The notes under the pieces are model-generated. The model made no database searches and was not told the origin of the DNA. It worked only from the letters and a program-made list of their open reading frames with translations. The position numbers and the translations under genes were made by a program. This document shows positions 36,383 to 45,436 of a stretch of 64,000 nt of DNA, piece after piece. Source of the DNA: Nostoc sp. CHAB 5824 (GTDB lineage Bacteria; Cyanobacteriota; Cyanobacteriia; Cyanobacteriales; Nostocaceae). How positions within the stretch are numbered: the stretch's first letter is position 1; every line of letters begins with the position of its first letter. The stretch covers positions 62,001 to 126,000 of the forward strand of contig NZ_JAIVFT010000006.1 in assembly GCF_020829665.1 (NCBI RefSeq), read 5' to 3'.

Positions 36383-37213
36383 ATGAATTTACGTAGAGAT
36401 GCATTGCAAATCCTCAAAGAAACTAGCCGAACTTTTTATATTCCAATTAGTCTTTTACCGCCAGGATTACAAGAAGCAGTAGCATCAGCATATTTGTGTA
36501 TGCGTGCCATTGATGAAATTGAAGATCATCCCGAACTAGATAACGCTACTAAAGCAAAGCTGTTAAGAACCATTAGCTTGACATTACAGGCAGGGGTTGA
36601 TGGCTTTGCGCTAGATGCTTTCTTCGCAGGATTTAGTGGGTATGAAAATACCTTAGAAGAAGTCACTGTCAGGATTAGAGAATGGTCGCTGCTAGCACCA
36701 GAGACCATTGCACCTCGAATTTGGGATGCCACTGCTGCAATGGCAGACCGGATGGCTTACTGGGCAGAAAGAAACTGGAAAATTCATACAGAATCTGATT
36801 TGGATCGTTATACCTTTGGGGTTGCAGGTGCAGTGGGCTTGTTACTATCGGACTTATGGACTTGGTACGATGGAACGCAAACTAACCGTACCCAGGCGAT
36901 TGGGTTTGGTCGGGGTTTACAGGCAGTTAATATCCTGCGTAATCATACTGAGGATTTAGGACGTGGCGTAGACTTTTTCCCAGAGGGTTGGAGTGCAGCA
37001 AATATGCAAGATTATGCGCGGCGCAATCTAGCCTTAGCAGAAGCTTACACCAAAGAACTTCCTACAGGCCCAGCCTTAGATTTTTGCCAAATTCCCTTAA
37101 CCTTAGCTAATGGCACTCTTGACGCCCTTGCTAATGGTAAAGAGAAACTCAGCCGCAGTGATGTTTTTGCACTTATCGAACAACTGATTAGTGTGAACAT
37201 GAAAGCCAGCTAA
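36383..37213 (+). CDS. Squalene/phytoene synthase family protein
   Basis: 276 residues. The first Asp-rich motif is CMRAIDEIEDHPE and the second is NILRNHTEDLGRGVDFFPEGW; both are required for prenyl-diphosphate head-to-head condensation. In the second motif the usual leading Asp is Asn-His. SRTFYIP near the start, YTFGVAGAVGLLLSDLW and YARRNLALAEAYTKEL are family features. It should act on farnesyl or geranylgeranyl diphosphate, but which product is made is not clear. The ATG at 36383 follows GGGGAG at good spacing; a GTG at 36350 is in frame but less likely. It stands alone, without crtI, crtP or hpn neighbours. Confidence 0.85.
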   Translation: MNLRRDALQILKETSRTFYIPISLLPPGLQEAVASAYLCMRAIDEIEDHPELDNATKAKLLRTISLTLQAGVDGFALDAFFAGFSGYENTLEEVTVRIREWSLLAPETIAPRIWDATAAMADRMAYWAERNWKIHTESDLDRYTFGVAGAVGLLLSDLWTWYDGTQTNRTQAIGFGRGLQAVNILRNHTEDLGRGVDFFPEGWSAANMQDYARRNLALAEAYTKELPTGPALDFCQIPLTLANGTLDALANGKEKLSRSDVFALIEQLISVNMKAS

Positions 37214-37725
37214 TAGTCTCTTAACGACTAATGGAGATGATTCTAAATTGCCTCCAAATTTGGGCATCCAAAATCCTACAGCGCTTTTCTGTAGGGGAGC
37301 CAGTGCGGTCTTCTCCCATCGCGCAGCATCTCCGTTCGCGCAGCCTCTCGTAGAGAAGAGAAGGAGAAGTTCAGTTCGTCCTCTTGCTTGGCAAAGCCAG
37401 ACGCTCTGTACGAGGCGCTGCGCGTAGCTAGCTTTTCCGAATTACGTTAGCAATTCGGTAGAGCAGTACGCTACATGTAACAAGCTTTAAGAGAGTTTTA
37501 TACTGGTTTAGTATATGGTATAAAGTTATCTAAATAATATTTAACACTGGCAGTATAATAAATTATCTTGTTTTAGCAAGCACTTTACGTAATATTAGCT
37601 AAACTTTAGAAAATCTTTAAAGGATTTCCAGCAATAATTACCTGGCAAGAGTTGATTAATATCTAAATAATTGAAAGAGAGTATAACAACTCACCGTGAT
37701 TATTCGTGCAGCGAGTTGACAGTGC
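37214..37725. other. 512-bp gap with palindromic repeats
   Basis: From about 37282 to 37490 there is a dense block of dispersed palindromes (CGCGCAGCATCTCCG, GCGCAGCCTCTCGTAGAG, GAATTACGTTAGCAATTC). The right half is AT-rich. No gene is recognised. Confidence 0.55.
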
Positions 37726-39327
37726 ATGAGCTACTGCTTAAATCCTACCTGTCCCAATCCAGAAAATTTGGTATATAGCCAAAGGTGTCAGTCTTGTGGC
37801 TCGCAACTACTGTTGCGCGATCGCTATCAGGTGATCAAACCATTAGGTCAGGGTGGCTTTGGAGCAACCTTCTTAGCCCACGATCAAGGCTTACCAGGAG
37901 AACCGAGTTGCGTAATCAAGCAATTACGCCCATCAGGAAGCGCCCCACACGTTTTACAGATGGCCAGAGAACTCTTTGAGCGAGAAGCCAAAACTCTAGG
38001 CAAGATTGGCAATCATCCCCAAGTACCAAGATTGTTAGACTATTTTGAAGATCATGAACAATTCTATTTAGTTCAAGAATACATCAGTGGTGATACCTTG
38101 CAGGAAGAAGTCAAACTTAACGGCATCTTGAGCGAAACTGGAGTCAAGCAATTTTTGAGCGAGATTCTGCCACTACTGCAATATATCCACGAGCAAAAGG
38201 TGATTCACCGCGATATCAAACCAGCCAACTTAATTCGCCGCACTCAAGATGCCAGAATGGTACTCATTGACTTTGGTGCCGTCAAAAACCAAGTTGCGAC
38301 CAGTCAATCGGGACAGACAGCATTAACTGCATATGCCATTGGTACTCCTGGTTTTGCACCTCCAGAGCAAATGGCTATGCGTCCAGTCTACGCCAGTGAT
38401 ATTTATGCACTAGGAGTAACATGCATTTATTTACTGACTAGCAAAACTCCTAAAGATTTAGATTACAATCCCAACACTGGCGAGATGATGTGGGAGCAGC
38501 TTGTGCAAGTTAGTGACCACTTGAGCAATGTATTGCGAAAAATGTTAGACGTGTCTGTACGTAATCGCTATCAGTCAGCGGCAGAAGTTCTTAGAGCATT
38601 GGAAATAGAACCATATTTAGAAAGTTTAGCAAAAGGTTTACTGATTAAATCTGATACTAGTTCTAAAGAGCGAACACACAATCACCTGGAAAATTCTGCT
38701 GTTTTATGTAGCAACCCTTCTGCTGCTGTTACCAGTGCAGGAGTAGCACAGGTAGCAGCAGCAATTCGCGCTAGACGAGCCAAGGCAGCAGAAGCGGCTG
38801 GATCGCACCAAGGTTCTGGGATGGCCAAATCAACGACCTTAGCTAACAGCAACAGCAACAGTAATGGTTCACAAGTTCAAAATTCTAAAGTTGAGCGTAA
38901 GTTAGATACTCAAGGTTTGTTAACAGCCTATCTGAAGGGAAGACGGGATTTTGCCCTACACAATTTAAGTTTGCTGAATCTGCAAGGTGTCGACTTATCC
39001 CAAACAAATTTCCATTCTGCTCAATTACAAAAAACCAATCTCCAAGGAGCTGATCTCCACAATAGTGACTTTGGTAAAGCCAGTCTCACTCGAGCAAATC
39101 TTAAGGATGCTAATTTGAGCAAAGCATACTTTAACCATGCTGATTTAGAAGGGGCAGACCTGCGAGGCGCAGACCTCAGCAATGCTTATCTCAGCAATGC
39201 TAACCTTCGAGGAGCTAATCTGTGTGGTGCTAATCTCACCAATGCCAAAATTTCTGATGAGCAGCTAGCACTAGCAAAAACAAATTGGATGACCGTGCGT
39301 CCCAATGGTAAACGAGGCTTGTTGTAA
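37726..39327 (+). CDS. Serine/threonine protein kinase with zinc ribbon and pentapeptide repeats
   Basis: 533 residues. The N-terminus has a zinc-ribbon-like four-Cys motif (Cys-4, Cys-9, Cys-21, Cys-24). A Hanks-type kinase domain follows (about 33-295): glycine loop GQGGFGATF, VIKQL lysine, HRDIKPANL catalytic loop, DFGAVKN, GTPGFAPPEQ. A low-complexity Ala/Ser/Asn linker (about 310-400) leads to pentapeptide repeats (about 425-510) of A(D/N)LXX type, such as NLQGADLHNSDFG and ADLRGADLSNAYL. It is cytoplasmic, with no membrane segment. This architecture is common among cyanobacterial Spk kinases; substrates are unknown. An FHA gene lies 580 bp downstream on the same strand, a possible phospho-reader partner. 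Confidence 0.93.
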   Translation: MSYCLNPTCPNPENLVYSQRCQSCGSQLLLRDRYQVIKPLGQGGFGATFLAHDQGLPGEPSCVIKQLRPSGSAPHVLQMARELFEREAKTLGKIGNHPQVPRLLDYFEDHEQFYLVQEYISGDTLQEEVKLNGILSETGVKQFLSEILPLLQYIHEQKVIHRDIKPANLIRRTQDARMVLIDFGAVKNQVATSQSGQTALTAYAIGTPGFAPPEQMAMRPVYASDIYALGVTCIYLLTSKTPKDLDYNPNTGEMMWEQLVQVSDHLSNVLRKMLDVSVRNRYQSAAEVLRALEIEPYLESLAKGLLIKSDTSSKERTHNHLENSAVLCSNPSAAVTSAGVAQVAAAIRARRAKAAEAAGSHQGSGMAKSTTLANSNSNSNGSQVQNSKVERKLDTQGLLTAYLKGRRDFALHNLSLLNLQGVDLSQTNFHSAQLQKTNLQGADLHNSDFGKASLTRANLKDANLSKAYFNHADLEGADLRGADLSNAYLSNANLRGANLCGANLTNAKISDEQLALAKTNWMTVRPNGKRGLL

Positions 39328-39908
39328 TTTGAAAGTTGAAATTTAGGAGCCACTTGCTTGCTCTGGTTGCCAAAGTTGAGCAAACTAAACGTAATTTTAG
39401 ATTGGGAACTTAAATTTTGGATATTACATTCTATCTTTAGGGATGAATCATTTTTATTGAAACCGAGCATTTAGATTAGGAAAATAGCCTTCCTGCTTTT
39501 TAAGCTATCTATTATTTGCATTTTTATTAACAATTATAAAACATTTGTTTTATAAGTATTTCAAAGCTGATATTTTCTCGCTAGCTTGAAAACTCAGCGC
39601 TGACTATTCTTGATAAAAATCAGATTTATTCAGATAGATATAATGTTTGGGTTGATCTATAGCTATCACTCTGGCAAATGTTAATAAATATCCAATTATC
39701 TAGCAAAAATACGCAGATGATTGTTAATTCTTCATGAAATCTTTATGGTTTCTATCTGTTACAAATAACAAATGATTATTTACAATAAACAATAAAGCAT
39801 CATAATAATTTGTTAAAGTATTTCCATGCTTTTTCTGGCTGAAACAACAGGGAATCTCGCACCTAAAAGTTGTAAAACATAACGCTTTTAAGCCACTCAA
39901 GTTTTCAG
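39328..39908. other. 581-bp gap between the kinase and FHA genes
   Basis: AT-rich, no convincing ORF and no clear repeat. It may hold the FHA gene promoter. Confidence 0.5.
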
Positions 39909-40724
39909 ATGGCAGCGGAAAGTGAAAAATCAATTACCCCTGATTGTAGGCTGAAGCCGGATATTCATCACCGAAATCAGGTAATACAAGGTTTACATAT
40001 AATGGTTGACTTTGCACAAACGGAAATAGAACGGCGATTAACTTTATATCAGGTATTCCTCAAGTTGTATGAACACCACAGCAGCTTTCTAGATGAAATT
40101 CTTCAGTTAGAAAACCTATCTCAACCGTCATTGACGAGAATGAAAGCATGTTACGTACATGGTGTAGTGGATACTACTGCTGTCTATTTGATGACTAACT
40201 TGTGCGACAATCAGACTCAAAGTTTACAACAGCCACAGCGGATCTGGACAATAGGCCGTAATCGCAGCAGTGGTATTTGCATAGCTGATAGTCATATGTC
40301 TCGTCGCCACGCTGCTATTCAACATATTGACGATCAAGGATTTTACTTAATTGATTTCAACAGTACCAATGGCTCGTTTGTGAATGGCAATCGCGTTGAT
40401 CAGCCAATCAAGCTCAAAGATGGCGATCGCATCCGTCTAGGTAATATGACTTTTAATTTTTTCGTGAATTATAGATGTCGCGTTTTGCCAACTGTAGCAA
40501 TAGAGTTATTGATGCAACTTGTGAATCGAAAGAGCGACAATCAAGTAGAAATACTTAGTTATTTTCGTGATAGACAAAAAACTTTACCTGAAAAAGCAGA
40601 TAATAATTTAGAGATTTTCAGAAATTCCGGTCTAGTTGAGAAGTTTGAACATTGGTATGACAACTTCAGTTCAGAACAAAAATCAGAAATTTTAGACCGC
40701 TTTTTTAGCAGACAAATACCATAA
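39909..40724 (+). CDS. FHA domain protein
   Basis: 271 residues. A helical N-terminal region (about 25-100) is followed by a forkhead-associated domain (about 112-190) with all phosphothreonine-binding signatures: GR at 116-117, SRRH at 131-134 and NSTNGSFVNG at 151-160. The C-terminal 80 residues are charged and helical (NNLEIFRNSGLVEKFEHWYDNFSSEQKSEIL). FHA domains read phospho-Thr made by Ser/Thr kinases, and a kinase gene precedes this one, so a functional pair is a reasonable but unproven inference. Confidence 0.9.
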   Translation: MAAESEKSITPDCRLKPDIHHRNQVIQGLHIMVDFAQTEIERRLTLYQVFLKLYEHHSSFLDEILQLENLSQPSLTRMKACYVHGVVDTTAVYLMTNLCDNQTQSLQQPQRIWTIGRNRSSGICIADSHMSRRHAAIQHIDDQGFYLIDFNSTNGSFVNGNRVDQPIKLKDGDRIRLGNMTFNFFVNYRCRVLPTVAIELLMQLVNRKSDNQVEILSYFRDRQKTLPEKADNNLEIFRNSGLVEKFEHWYDNFSSEQKSEILDRFFSRQIP

Positions 40725-40789
40725 AATCGCAGCTAAAAAATTGGAAATTATAGCAATTTTCAATCGCGTAAAGTTTACACAATTCGTAC

Positions 40790-41012
40790 GGGCACAACAA
40801 TGTTCATTGGTGTCAACTTAACGTAAAAACAAGCCTATAACAAGCTTTTAGAGATTCTCGTTTCCAGTCTCAGACTGGGATGCCCATTAGGAGGCTCTGC
40901 CTTCAGAATTGGCGGCAGAGCCGCAATTGAAGTGCATTTCCAGCCATAGGCTGGAAACGAGGTTTAAAAGGGATTTGGGCTTAAGTTGACACGTATCAAC
41001 ATTGTTGTGCCC
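40790..41012. mobile_element. MITE-like element with long terminal inverted repeats
   Basis: 223 bp. The left end GGGCACAACAATGTT...GTGTCAACTTAA and the reverse complement of the right end (GGGCACAACAATGTTG...GTGTCAACTTAA) agree at all but a few of about 31 positions. Inside, a second inverted repeat (CTCGTTTCCAG ... CTGGAAACGAG, 40857-40961) would fold the interior. No ORF. A target duplication is not clear. Confidence 0.75.
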
Positions 41013-41120
41013 TTACTTTGTACCTGATTACAACGAGAAATGCTATAAAAATGATTGCTCGTCATATAACGGCAATCATTTCGTTAGGCTATGCTATAAC
41101 TCATCAATACTTTGGAAAAG

Positions 41121-41146
41121 GTGGGTTAGCCATCTATGTAACCCAC
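41121..41146 (-). terminator. Hairpin downstream of recA
   Basis: GTGGGTTA and TAACCCAC form a perfect 8-bp stem with a 10-nt loop, followed on the minus strand by CTTTTCC. It lies 35 bp past the recA stop and could terminate that transcript. The T-tract is short. Confidence 0.4.
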
Positions 41147-41180
41147 TACATATTAAAAGTTGCAGATAAATCCGCATTCC

Positions 41181-42260
41181 TTATTCTTCTGGCTCTAAAT
41201 CGACTTCTTCCTCTTCATCTTCTTCACTGGCTTTAGCTACAGAGTTAGCAGAAACAACAGCACCTTTATCTAGCTTTTCACGCACCAGTTTCTTCATTTC
41301 GTCAGCAAATTCGGGCTTTTCTTCTAGATATTTAATGGCGTTATCTCGTCCTTGAGAAATATTATCGCCGTTGTAACTATACCAAGCTCCTTTGCGGACA
41401 ATAATGCCAGTTTCTTCTGCTAGGTCAACAAGACAACCTAAGGTAGAAATACCCTTACCAAAAATAATGTCGAATTCAGCGATTCTGAAAGGCGGCGCTA
41501 CTTTATTTTTAGCGACTTTAACTTTAACGCGGTTACCAAATTCATCTGTACCTTTTTTCAAGGTTTGAATTCGGCGAATATCCAAGCGCACCGAAGCGTA
41601 GAATTTCAATGCGTTACCGCCAGTTGTGGTTTCTGGACTACCGTAGGTAACACCGATTTTTTGCCGTAACTGGTTGATAAAAATTACCGTACAACCGGAT
41701 TTACCAATATTGCCAGTAATCTTACGTAGGGCTTGGCTCATTAACCGCGCTTGCAGACCAACATGGGCGTCACCCATATCGCCTTCAATTTCAGCACGGG
41801 GAACCAGTGCTGCTACTGAGTCAATGACTACAATATCAACCGCAGCAGAGCGAACCAGCTGATCGACAATTTCCAAAGCTGATTCGCCAGTGTCTGGTTG
41901 GGAAATCAGCAAATTGTCAATATCTACACCCAATGCCGCAGCATAAGTGGGGTCAAGGGCATGTTCAGCATCAACAAAGGCAGCAATACCGCCATTTCTT
42001 TGCACTTCAGCGAGCGCATGTAGCGCTACTGTGGTCTTACCGGAACTTTCCGGCCCATAAATTTCAATTACTCGCCCTTTGGGTAAACCACCACCCAATG
42101 CTAAATCTAGAGTAAGCGCTCCACTGGAAATCGTTTCCACCCGCATCCGGGTGGCATCGCCCAGGCGCATGATTGCTCCTTTACCAAAGCTGCGTTCAAT
42201 CTGGTTGAGCACCATAGTCAGCGCTTTTTGCTTGCCAGAAGTATCGGTGTTGATAGCCAT
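41181..42260 (-). CDS. recA: Recombinase A
   Basis: 359-residue RecA, which forms filaments on single-stranded DNA and drives strand exchange and SOS-type signalling. Walker A is GPESSGKTT; other hallmarks are [29 protein letters not shown], the L1-L2 region [12 protein letters not shown] and [37 protein letters not shown], and an acidic C-tail [14 protein letters not shown]. Length and start ([14 protein letters not shown]) are normal. A LexA-box-like sequence lies 60 bp upstream, and a hairpin follows the gene. Intact. Confidence 0.98.
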   Translation of the reverse strand: MAINTDTSGKQKALTMVLNQIERSFGKGAIMRLGDATRMRVETISSGALTLDLALGGGLPKGRVIEIYGPESSGKTTVALHALAEVQRNGGIAAFVDAEHALDPTYAAALGVDIDNLLISQPDTGESALEIVDQLVRSAAVDIVVIDSVAALVPRAEIEGDMGDAHVGLQARLMSQALRKITGNIGKSGCTVIFINQLRQKIGVTYGSPETTTGGNALKFYASVRLDIRRIQTLKKGTDEFGNRVKVKVAKNKVAPPFRIAEFDIIFGKGISTLGCLVDLAEETGIIVRKGAWYSYNGDNISQGRDNAIKYLEEKPEFADEMKKLVREKLDKGAVVSANSVAKASEEDEEEEVDLEPEE

Positions 42261-42922
42261 TCCTGCCTCTAATGCCTCTAAATATATGGTTTTAAGGAGT
42301 GTTGCTCTGGGAGTTGGAGTAGAACAGATATACTATTTTAACCAGAAAATTCTGGAATAGGACTTCTCAAATCAAAAAAAGGGTATGACAAGATCGTAAC
42401 TCGATCGCTACCAGATTAGGGTAGTCTTGCACAATGATACCAACTTGCATTCAGACATAGCTTTTTTTGGCTAGGTAAGCAAGGGGTTTTAAAGAAAAAA
42501 TAAATTACCGAAACAACACTGTCAGTAGAACCGGACTCGTGAGCATTTGCGAAGGTTGCTAAATTACGAGCGATCGCCATGCTAATAAGCATATCATTGA
42601 CGACGGTGGCTTCATTGGGTAAACGGGAGATTCTTAATCATAGTCTTTACGTGACGGTTTTGCTTCTGTCTTTAGCGTAAGTAGGTTTTTCTGGGAGATA
42701 TGCTCAGTGATGGGTTTAGCAATAAATAGGTCTGATTTGCAGGTATACTAAAATATCTAGTAACATTTATAACTGTTTTACAGCTAGTGTTAGGTAAATG
42801 AATCACCATCTTGATTTTGTCTTACGCAAAGTTGCAAAGGCACACATAAGAGGCAAGATTGTGGTTTTAATAAATGAAACCTGCTGTAAACTATACAAAA
42901 TTAATTACATAAGTTAAAAGTG
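42261..42922. other. 662-bp gap upstream of recA
   Basis: Holds the recA promoter region and no convincing gene. A 39-codon ORF at 42799-42918 (MNHHLDFVL...) has no recognisable domain and is not called. HIP1-like GCGATCGCC at 42571 is the only other landmark. Confidence 0.5.
42321..42334 (-). promoter_or_regulatory. LexA-box-like site upstream of recA
   Basis: On the minus strand the site reads AGTATATCTGTTCT. Compared with the cyanobacterial LexA consensus RGTACNNNDGTWCB it differs only at the fifth base (T for C). It is about 60 bp before the recA start codon, a sensible operator position. This is a motif match only. Confidence 0.4.
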
Positions 42923-44405
42923 ATGGCTACTAAAGTTAATTTGGATGCTTTGATTCCACGAGAAGATTTTGAAGTAGGAGAAAATAGTAATCCAGGCAAA
43001 AAGAAAGAAACAATTTCTATTGGAGATATAGAAATAGATTCGTTTTTCTTCCCCAATATCCGCAAACCTGATTTTCAAAGAGAAACAAATGAATGGGATA
43101 AAGATAAAATATGCGAATTTATAAAAACTTTTATAGAAGGTGATTTAATACCAGCAATTATTCTATGGCGAAGTACGGGCGGATACTTATTCGTAATTGA
43201 TGGTAGCCATAGATTGAGTGCTTTAGCAGCTTGGGTAAACGATGATTATGGTGATGGAACAATATCAAAATTATTTTATGACGGGATAATCCCTGATGAA
43301 CAAATAAAAATTGCCCAAGAAACGCGAAAATTAGTTAATAAAAAAGTTGGTTCATACAAGGATATTAAGTTAGCTCGAACATATCCTGATAAATTCAAAC
43401 CAGAAATTATCAGATATGCTCAAAATTTATCAGCAAGCTACATTAATTGATAAAACTGAGCTAAAGCTCCTTGAATCTAGAAGAAAGCCTAATAGCATAG
43501 CTGCACGTGCAATTATTAGAAGTGGTACAGGACATAAGTATTAATCATCTTTTCCAGATGAAATACAGAATCAAATACAAGAGATAGCTAAAGAAATTAA
43601 CGAAATACTTTTTGAACCTAAACTACAAACTCCAATCAAAAGTTTTGATGTGCCAGTTGCTGGAAAGCTTTATTCTGCTCAAACACTACCGCTAATTTTA
43701 GATTTTGTCAATATTGTTAATAATATAGATTTTAACAACAGGGGGATTGATGATGATACAACAGGAGAAGCAACAATACAAATATTAAAAAAAGTCAGAA
43801 AAATTGCATATAGATTAAATAGTAATCATGTTTCATCATTAGGATTGCACCCAATTGTTTATTTTTATTCAAAAGATGGAAGATACAAAACAGTATCTTT
43901 TTTATCTATTGTTGATTTGGTCATGGAATTAGATAAAATAAAAAAAGTTAATGACTTTATTGAAGTTCGAGAAGATTTTGAAGAATTAGTTCTAGAATAT
44001 GATTATTTATTACAGCAAATTTATGTTAAATATAGGTCTGTTCAAAAAAGCTATAAATACATATCTAAATTTTTGCAAGAAGCCATTATTTGTTTAAAAT
44101 CTAAGAAAACTATTGAAGAAACTATAGATGAAGTTTTAGCAGTTCAAACCTTTCAGTATTTAACGGTCCGTAAGACAATTCAACCAACAGATTCATCGGT
44201 TGAAGATTTTAATACAAATAGAAAAAGTGAGATTTATATAAAGGAAACATTCAAAAATATACCTCAATGTAAGATTTGCAATGGTTTTATCCATAGAAAC
44301 TCCATTTCGTTTGATCATATACAGCGCAAGGCAGATGGCGGATTGGCAAGTGTAGATAATGGACAGATAACGCATCCATACTGTAATACAGGATATAAAA
44401 ATTAA
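42923..44405 (+). pseudogene. DUF262/ParB-like nuclease with C-terminal HNH, broken
   Basis: Two frames encode one protein. The first (to 43450) has a ParB-like/DUF262 core: ISIGDIEIDSFFFPNIRKPDFQRE and DGSHRLSALAAW (the D-G-x-x-R catalytic-type motif). It ends early at SASYIN. A one-base shift near 43437-43447 gives LIDKTELKLLESRRKPNSIAARAIIRSGTGHKY, then an in-frame TAA at about 43540, then an open frame to 44405. That frame ends in an HNH-like domain: CKIC, FDHIQRKADGG, DNGQITHPYCN. This domain pair is seen in GmrSD-type modification-dependent restriction systems and other defence nucleases. With two lesions it is a pseudogene. It sits beside a damaged vapBC pair, so this looks like a decaying defence patch. 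Confidence 0.75.
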
Positions 44406-44480
44406 GTTATAAAATACATCTGCATTAGAGAATTTAGCTAATGGCTAAACTTGATGCCACTTCATCCATCACCATTGTCA

Positions 44481-44909
44481 CTATAAACGCCAGTTATCTA
44501 GTCTTAGTGAATAACCTAAATCCTGAATCCTTTGATAATGAGATAAATTACCAGTAACTAAAGTTAGATTATGACGGATGGCAATTGCTGCAATCATACA
44601 ATCAGGATAACCAATTCTTTTTCCAGTTGTCTCTAGATCAGCATATATTTTACCTGCTAATACTGCTTCTGTCAAATTAAAGGATAATATCTCCTGTGAA
44701 CTAACGATAGTTAAAAATTGCTGAAGGCGTTCTTCTTGCTTACGTTTTTGCTAACCTTCTACAATTTCCATAACTGTAATTATAGAAATTGTATATTTAT
44801 CAAACTGGTTTAAGTAGGTATTGGCTTTAGCAATAATACGAGGATTTGCTCGTTTAATAATTTCTGAAAGAATATCCGTATCAAGTAGGGACTTTTCTAC
44901 TTTATTCAT
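44481..44909 (-). pseudogene. vapC: VapC-type PIN-domain toxin with amber codon
   Basis: One frame, broken by a single TAG at 44751-44753, encodes a 142-residue PIN-domain RNase. N-terminal part: MNKVEKSLLDTDILSEIIKRA (first acidic residue in LLDTDIL) and TISIITVMEIVEG, then the stop. C-terminal part: QKRKQEERLQQFLTI..., GYPDCMIAAIAIRHNLTLVTGNLSHYQRI. The reading frame is otherwise intact across the stop. The ATG at 44909 overlaps the antitoxin gene by 8 bp (ATGAATAA), as is normal for vapBC. As written, the toxin is truncated and should be inactive unless the amber codon is suppressed or is an error. Confidence 0.85.
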
Positions 44910-45135
44910 CTGATCCAGTATATCCTCTTTTTTCCATTGCCTCCGCAACAATTTCATCAACAATTTCTGGGACATCAGCATATAATCCCATTAATGGATC
45001 TTTTTTCTCCTGGATTTCTGCTAAACGTTCAATTACATGAGTAATTAGTTCTGATAGAGTTAATTGATTAACTATTGCCAAAGTTTGTGCTCGCTCAAAG
45101 GTGAGTCTATCTAGTTCAAGTTCTATCTTTTCCAT
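44902..45135 (-). CDS. vapB: VapB-type antitoxin
   Basis: 77 residues, MEKIELELDRLTFERAQTLAIVNQLTLSELITHVIERL..., with a ribbon-helix-helix-like N-terminus followed by an acidic C-tail (PEIVDEIVAEAMEKRGYTGSDE) that would wrap the toxin. It is directly upstream of, and overlaps by 8 bp, a PIN-domain vapC gene that carries an amber codon. A Shine-Dalgarno AGGAG lies about 12 bp before the ATG. Antitoxin identity rests on size, position and fold pattern. It may be maintained to neutralise related toxins elsewhere, which is speculation. Confidence 0.75.
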   Translation of the reverse strand: MEKIELELDRLTFERAQTLAIVNQLTLSELITHVIERLAEIQEKKDPLMGLYADVPEIVDEIVAEAMEKRGYTGSDE

Positions 45136-45436
45136 GATAATTTTAAACTCCTATATAAATTATTAGCGTTCATTAACCTAGTGTAACTCAGCATTAATGG
45201 TGTGCAGTGGGGCAAAATATTTGTTAGAAGTGCAGAGTTGTTTGCTTGTAATGAATAAATTGGCGAATAAGTTTCTTATCCACCTATACAACTTAAACAA
45301 TTCCTTGCACTATTTCCTGCTTAATTTATTTCTAATTGAATTTTGGGGTATTTCCAATTTGATAATTCAACACAACAAAAATTAATTAACGTTATTTGCT
45401 AAGATTTGATTAGGTTTTTGCTCCCGCGCATCTTTG
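45136..45436. other. 301-bp gap upstream of xseA
   Basis: AT-rich divergent region between vapB and xseA. A 62-codon ORF here has no recognisable features and is not called. No repeat seen. Confidence 0.5.

Larger units (their letters stand above)
40725..41180. other. 456-bp gap with one MITE-like element
   Basis: About half is the 223-bp element at 40790-41012; the rest contains a candidate recA terminator at 41121-41146. No gene. Confidence 0.6.

Noticed and set aside
42799..42918. 39-codon ORF MNHHLDFVLRKVAKAHIRGK...
   Set aside because: No domain, no Shine-Dalgarno, ends just before the DUF262-like gene; too short to support.
45197..45385. 62-codon ORF upstream of xseA
   Set aside because: No recognisable domain or ribosome binding site; AT-rich chance frame.
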